A DNA stretch of 10,482 nucleotides. It comes from Campylobacteraceae bacterium. GTDB taxonomy: Bacteria > Campylobacterota > Campylobacteria > Campylobacterales > UBA6016. Below are positions 7,513-10,482 of this stretch, piece after piece. Below the pieces are notes generated by a model that had not been told where the DNA came from, ran no database searches, and was given only the letters and a program-made list of their open reading frames with translations. Within the stretch, counting starts at the first letter, position 1. The number at the start of each line of letters is the position of its first letter. The stretch is taken from contig JAEMQC010000078.1 in the NCBI GenBank assembly GCA_022758985.1, positions 1-10,482 of the forward strand, written 5' to 3'. Made by a program: the position numbers and the translations under genes.

Positions 7513-7543
7513 AGAAGGGAGCTAGCCCTTTCTTTATTTTTTT
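7511..7543 (+). terminator. Rho-independent terminator at the end of the five-gene run
   Basis: AAAGAAGGG (7511-7519) pairs across a short AGCTAG loop with CCC(T)TTCTTT, with one bulged T, and is followed by ATTTTTTT (7536-7543). This is a good plus-strand terminator immediately after the small-protein stop. It lies between convergent genes, and the T-tract overlaps the feoB stop codon (7542-7544). On the minus strand the hairpin is followed only by a weak TTCTTT, so it may end feoB transcripts less efficiently. Confidence 0.8.
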
Positions 7544-9641
7544 AGAGTCCGAAGATAGCCGCTATGTTATATACGCTAAATGCTGCAAGCCAAGCGGTGA
7601 CGTTCGGATATATCAGATAGAATATCCTCCATTTCGTCTCTCTCACCTCGGCAAAGAACGTACCCATGGCCGCTAGGCAAGGCGAATATATCATTATGAT
7701 TACTATAAAGGCTATACCCGCTTTTATATCTATGGTTTTTCTAATCTTTTCTACAAGGCTATTTGAGGGTTCGTCTCCCCCGGCTGCTTCAACGGCGTTT
7801 AACGTAGCCAACGTGCCGACCGCCACCTCTTTTGCCGCAAGAGCCGTTAGTGTAGCAACCGACATCTTCCAGTCAAATCCAAGCGGTGCAAATATAGGCT
7901 CTATGGTCTTGCCTATGGTGCCTATGTAGCTATTTTCAAGCTTCTCCTCAGCAAGCGCTAGTTCAAGCTCTTTTTTTGCCGCCTCATCAACAGCCGCTTC
8001 TATTCTAGGTGCATACGCCTCGCTTATCGCTTCGTTTTTAGGATAAGCGCCTAAAAACCAGATAACCATGGATGCCGCGCCGATAAACAGACCGGCCTTT
8101 CTGATGAATAGCATCGCCTTGATTTTCAGATCCCTAACTATCCCTTTGACGGATGGAAATCTATATTTTGGCATCTCCATAACAAAAGGCTCGGCTTCCC
8201 CTTTAAACAGGGCAAGTCTAAGAATTTTTGCCGCTATCATCGCAAGTACTGCACCGCCTATGTATATCCCAAACAAGATGTTTCCTGCTTGTTCCGGCGC
8301 AAAAAAGGCGCTTATAAAAAGTACGTATACTGGAAGCCTGGCAGAGCATGAGAAAAAGCCGATGACTAGCATAGTAATCAGCTTGTCTTTTGGATTTTTG
8401 AGCGTTCTTGCCGCCAAATATGCAGGGATTGAGCATCCAAAGCCGGTAACCATCGGAATAAACGCTTTGCCGTGAAGTCCGAATTTTTTTAGGATGCCGT
8501 CTAGCAAAAACGCTGCTCTAGCCATATATCCCGTTTGTTCGAGTAAATTAATTCCCAAAAACAATATAAGAATATTTGGCAAAAAGCCCATAATGGCGCC
8601 GACTGACGGTATAACCCCTTCGCTAATCGCACTATTGAAAACGCCGACAGGCAAGAGTGCGGCTGTTTGTTTGGATAGGAAGTCGAATGCCTCTTCGATA
8701 AGCTTAGTCGGATATTCGCCAAGCGTAAACGTCGCCTGAAAAAGTAGCCACATAAGGGCAAGGAATATGGGCAAACCCAAAAGCCTGTGTATAAGAACTT
8801 TATCTATTCTCTCAGTTAGCGTCTCTTTGTGTTTTGTTATTACCGCTCTTTGGCATATCCACTTTGCTATGGATATTTTCGCATTCGCCATAACGGTCGG
8901 CGTATCATCCTCGCCGGCAAGCGTGCGCAGATTTTCGCTCTCTTTCGTAAATATATCGTGAAACTCCAAGAATACAGGCTTGTCGTGGACTATCCTATAC
9001 ATCTCCTTGTCGTTTTCAAGGAGTCTAATAGCCGCAAATTTGGCGTATGGTTTTAAGTCTGCATCTTTTGAAAGAGAGTCTGCGAGTCTAGATATCGCCT
9101 CGTCTATGTTTTGGTCGTAGCTTAGCCTATTCTCGGCCCTGCCAAATTCGTGCATCTCCAGTATTTTTTGGATTAGCTTGTCTATTCCTCTTTTTTCCTT
9201 TGCGGAGACCAGAAGCGCAGGGATACCGAGCATCTCCGAGATGGCTTTGTTATCTATCTTGCCGCCGTTTTTTTCGACTTCGTCAATCATGTTTATGGCA
9301 AGTATGGTTTTTTTGCCCATATCCAGAAGCTGAAGTGTAAGCAAGAGATTTCTTTGCAGTGCGTTTGCATCAACTACGTTCACGATAAGATCGTAGCTCT
9401 CCTTTAAAAGAAAATCTTTCGTTACTTGTTCGTCAGGCGAATACGAATTGAGGCTATAGGTTCCAGGTAGGTCGGTGATGATAATTTCATATCCATCTCT
9501 CTCGAATTTAACCTCTTTTTTTTCAACGGTAACGCCGGCAAAGTTGCCCACATGCAGATGGGCGCCAGATATCGAATTTATCAGATGGGACTTACCGACG
9601 TTCGGTTGCCCGACAAGGGCTACTTTGATTTGCTTGCTCAT
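7542..9641 (-). CDS. feoB: ferrous iron transport protein B
   Basis: This 699-residue inner-membrane Fe2+ importer has a cytoplasmic G-protein domain. G1 is GQPNVGKS (11-18), switch I contains T38 (NFAGVT), G3 is DLPG (57-60), G4 is NMID (117-120), and G5 is around SAK (146-148). A helical linker follows (about 165-275), then the polytopic domain from about 280. The two Gate motifs are visible: GFGCSIPAYLAARTL (400-414, with C403) followed by SCSARLP (431-437), and KEVAVGTLATLN (604-615) followed by SPCLAAMGT (653-661). All parts expected for function are present with no frameshift. The ATG at 9641 overlaps the feoA stop as ATGA, indicating translational coupling. FeoC is not seen, which is usual outside gammaproteobacteria. 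Any Fur control would act upstream of the porin, outside the window. Identification is firm. Confidence 0.98.
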   Translation of the reverse strand: MSKQIKVALVGQPNVGKSHLINSISGAHLHVGNFAGVTVEKKEVKFERDGYEIIITDLPGTYSLNSYSPDEQVTKDFLLKESYDLIVNVVDANALQRNLLLTLQLLDMGKKTILAINMIDEVEKNGGKIDNKAISEMLGIPALLVSAKEKRGIDKLIQKILEMHEFGRAENRLSYDQNIDEAISRLADSLSKDADLKPYAKFAAIRLLENDKEMYRIVHDKPVFLEFHDIFTKESENLRTLAGEDDTPTVMANAKISIAKWICQRAVITKHKETLTERIDKVLIHRLLGLPIFLALMWLLFQATFTLGEYPTKLIEEAFDFLSKQTAALLPVGVFNSAISEGVIPSVGAIMGFLPNILILFLGINLLEQTGYMARAAFLLDGILKKFGLHGKAFIPMVTGFGCSIPAYLAARTLKNPKDKLITMLVIGFFSCSARLPVYVLFISAFFAPEQAGNILFGIYIGGAVLAMIAAKILRLALFKGEAEPFVMEMPKYRFPSVKGIVRDLKIKAMLFIRKAGLFIGAASMVIWFLGAYPKNEAISEAYAPRIEAAVDEAAKKELELALAEEKLENSYIGTIGKTIEPIFAPLGFDWKMSVATLTALAAKEVAVGTLATLNAVEAAGGDEPSNSLVEKIRKTIDIKAGIAFIVIIMIYSPCLAAMGTFFAEVRETKWRIFYLIYPNVTAWLAAFSVYNIAAIFGL

Positions 9642-9865
9642 TTCGACTCCTCCACAAGTATACTCATGGCCTCTTCGCTTCTTAAGGCTACTTGAGAGTC
9701 TTCTACTTTTACGTCGTATGTTTGTTTTGTAAGCGTGTATTCCGTTACGACTACGCTGTTGCCTTTTGCGAAGCCAAAAGAGAGAAGCCTGCTTTTTAGC
9801 GGCTCTGCCGCATTTACTTTTTTTATCGTATATTTTTTATTGTATTCGACTTCTGTCAAATTCAT
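9638..9865 (-). CDS. feoA: ferrous iron transport protein A
   Basis: This 75-residue cytoplasmic protein has the SH3-like FeoA fold and partners FeoB in Fe2+ uptake. Family features include an opening strand ending in YTIKKVNA, the segment LKSRLLSFGFAKGNSVVV (about 23-40), which corresponds to the family's RL..LG...G..v pattern, and a C-terminal VALRSEEAMSILVE strand region. Length is typical. ATG 9865 is preceded by AAGGA at 6 nt, and this site overlaps the stop codon of the porin upstream. The stop overlaps feoB by four bases. The 9-nt gap to the porin leaves no room for a separate promoter, so feoAB is probably read through from the porin gene unless a promoter lies inside it. Confidence 0.93.
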   Translation of the reverse strand: MNLTEVEYNKKYTIKKVNAAEPLKSRLLSFGFAKGNSVVVTEYTLTKQTYDVKVEDSQVALRSEEAMSILVEESK

Positions 9866-9871
9866 GTCTAT

Positions 9872-9876
9872 TCCTT
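9872..9876 (-). promoter_or_regulatory. feoA ribosome binding site overlapping the porin stop codon
   Basis: On the minus strand AAGGA lies 6 nt before the feoA ATG, and its first A is shared with the stop TAA of the porin gene (9877-9875). The arrangement implies that translation of feoA follows translation of the porin on one transcript. Confidence 0.65.
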
Positions 9877-10482
9877 AGAAGTTGTATTTTACAAAGACTC
9901 TTAGCCTTGTATTGTCTTCGGCGTCTTTTGATTTTATGCTAGAGAGCATTGCTTCTATATTTACATTTTTGTATCCGTAAGCAACGGTTAGGTCTGTCTC
10001 TTTTGAGTAAGAGCTGCTTGCTTTTTTGTCAAAGTATGCGCTAGCTAGAGCCGTAGATAGTCCCTCAACACCCACTTTTTCAAAATCAAAACCTACCTTT
10101 GCCTTATATGCCTTTATGTCGCCTTCGCCGTTTGCGGTCTCTACGTCCATTGAAGTAAATAGAGGGTCTTTTCCGCCGCCAAAAAAGCTTGCCGTTCCAC
10201 CGTTGTTATGATACCCGTCTTTTTTGCCGGATTTGTTGTAGGCAAGCGAGCCTTTAAGCCCGGTTGCTTTTGACTCAAGCTCAAGACCGATACCGTAGAT
10301 ATTCGAATCTATCTTTGTTGCTTCATTGCCCGCGTTTGCAGAATAGCTCTTTAGTTTTCCTATTGCTTTTTCGTTCATATATTGACCGACGACATTTACC
10401 CCTATCATCTCAGACTCAAAAGGCTTTACGCTAGCTTCCAGGTAGTATGTATCCATAATTTCGCTCTGTCTTCCGTACCAAG
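9875..10482 (-). CDS. OprD-family outer membrane porin, C-terminal part only
   Basis: The frame is open from the right edge; 201 residues are visible before the stop, starting with WYGRQSEIMDTYYLEAS. There is no reason to place a start at the internal ATG (10456), because the frame and beta-barrel pattern continue upstream. The sequence shows alternating polar and hydrophobic short strands split by loops. It contains GGGKDPLFTSMD, which resembles a motif in Campylobacterota OprD-like porins, and ends in RVFVKYNF with the terminal Phe typical of outer-membrane barrel proteins. The protein presumably forms a passive or substrate-selective channel; selectivity cannot be read from this part. It lies 9 nt upstream of feoA in the same direction, suggesting co-transcription with ferrous iron uptake. 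The signal peptide, N-terminal strands and promoter are outside the window. A barrel porin is near certain, the OprD assignment likely. Confidence 0.85.
   Translation of the reverse strand, partial: WYGRQSEIMDTYYLEASVKPFESEMIGVNVVGQYMNEKAIGKLKSYSANAGNEATKIDSNIYGIGLELESKATGLKGSLAYNKSGKKDGYHNNGGTASFFGGGKDPLFTSMDVETANGEGDIKAYKAKVGFDFEKVGVEGLSTALASAYFDKKASSSYSKETDLTVAYGYKNVNIEAMLSSIKSKDAEDNTRLRVFVKYNF

Noticed and set aside
7485..7676. 63-codon plus-strand open frame after the small Cys-rich gene
   Set aside because: It overlaps the terminator hairpin and the antisense end of feoB, so it is very unlikely to be expressed.
8068..8475. 135-codon plus-strand open frame
   Set aside because: Antisense to the FeoB membrane domain, including Gate 1; explained by the complementary codons.
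1..10482. Mobile element, CRISPR array, defence island or RNA gene
   Set aside because: No direct-repeat array, transposase, integrase, terminal inverted repeats, or tRNA/rRNA-like sequence was seen; nearly all bases belong to chromosomal-type genes.

Overview
The window looks like a stretch of a Campylobacterota (epsilonproteobacterial) chromosome, not a mobile element. The main evidence is protein character: a FeoB with the G1 loop GQPNVGKS, a short IspG with Cys/Cys/Cys/Glu ligands, an OprD-type porin tail (GGGKDPLFTSMD, ending KYNF), and frequent ATA/AGA codons at moderate GC. Genus cannot be decided from what is visible. I see no tRNA, rRNA, IS element, CRISPR array, phage gene or attachment site.

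Layout. Positions 1-2191 (minus strand) hold ispG followed by a DUF819-family membrane protein. The two overlap by four bases (GTGA), and the membrane protein runs off the left edge. A roughly 108-bp divergent intergenic region (2192-2299) separates them from a plus-strand run of five closely spaced genes, 2300-7512. These encode a membrane GGDEF-EAL protein with a periplasmic CxxCH motif, a small exported thioredoxin-fold protein, a YajR-like MFS transporter, a YqhD/BDH-type iron-containing alcohol dehydrogenase, and a 100-residue cysteine-rich protein I do not recognise. The run ends in a hairpin plus T-tract (about 7511-7543). Arriving on the minus strand is porin-feoA-feoB (right edge to 7542). 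The porin is cut off by the right edge, feoA starts 9 nt after its stop, and feoB overlaps feoA by four bases.

How the genes may work together. feoA/feoB form the inner-membrane ferrous iron importer, and the adjacent porin could let Fe2+ or another small solute through the outer membrane (inference from position). The plus-strand run has a redox flavour: a putative c-type heme sensor on a c-di-GMP enzyme, a CPYC thioredoxin-fold protein, an aldehyde/alcohol reductase and a Cys-rich protein. A shared redox or carbonyl-stress role is a hypothesis only. ispG is housekeeping isoprenoid (MEP) biosynthesis.

Most of the window is ordinary chromosome. The points most worth a second look are the heme-motif c-di-GMP protein coupled to a thioredoxin, the unrecognised Cys-rich protein, and the porin-feoAB arrangement.
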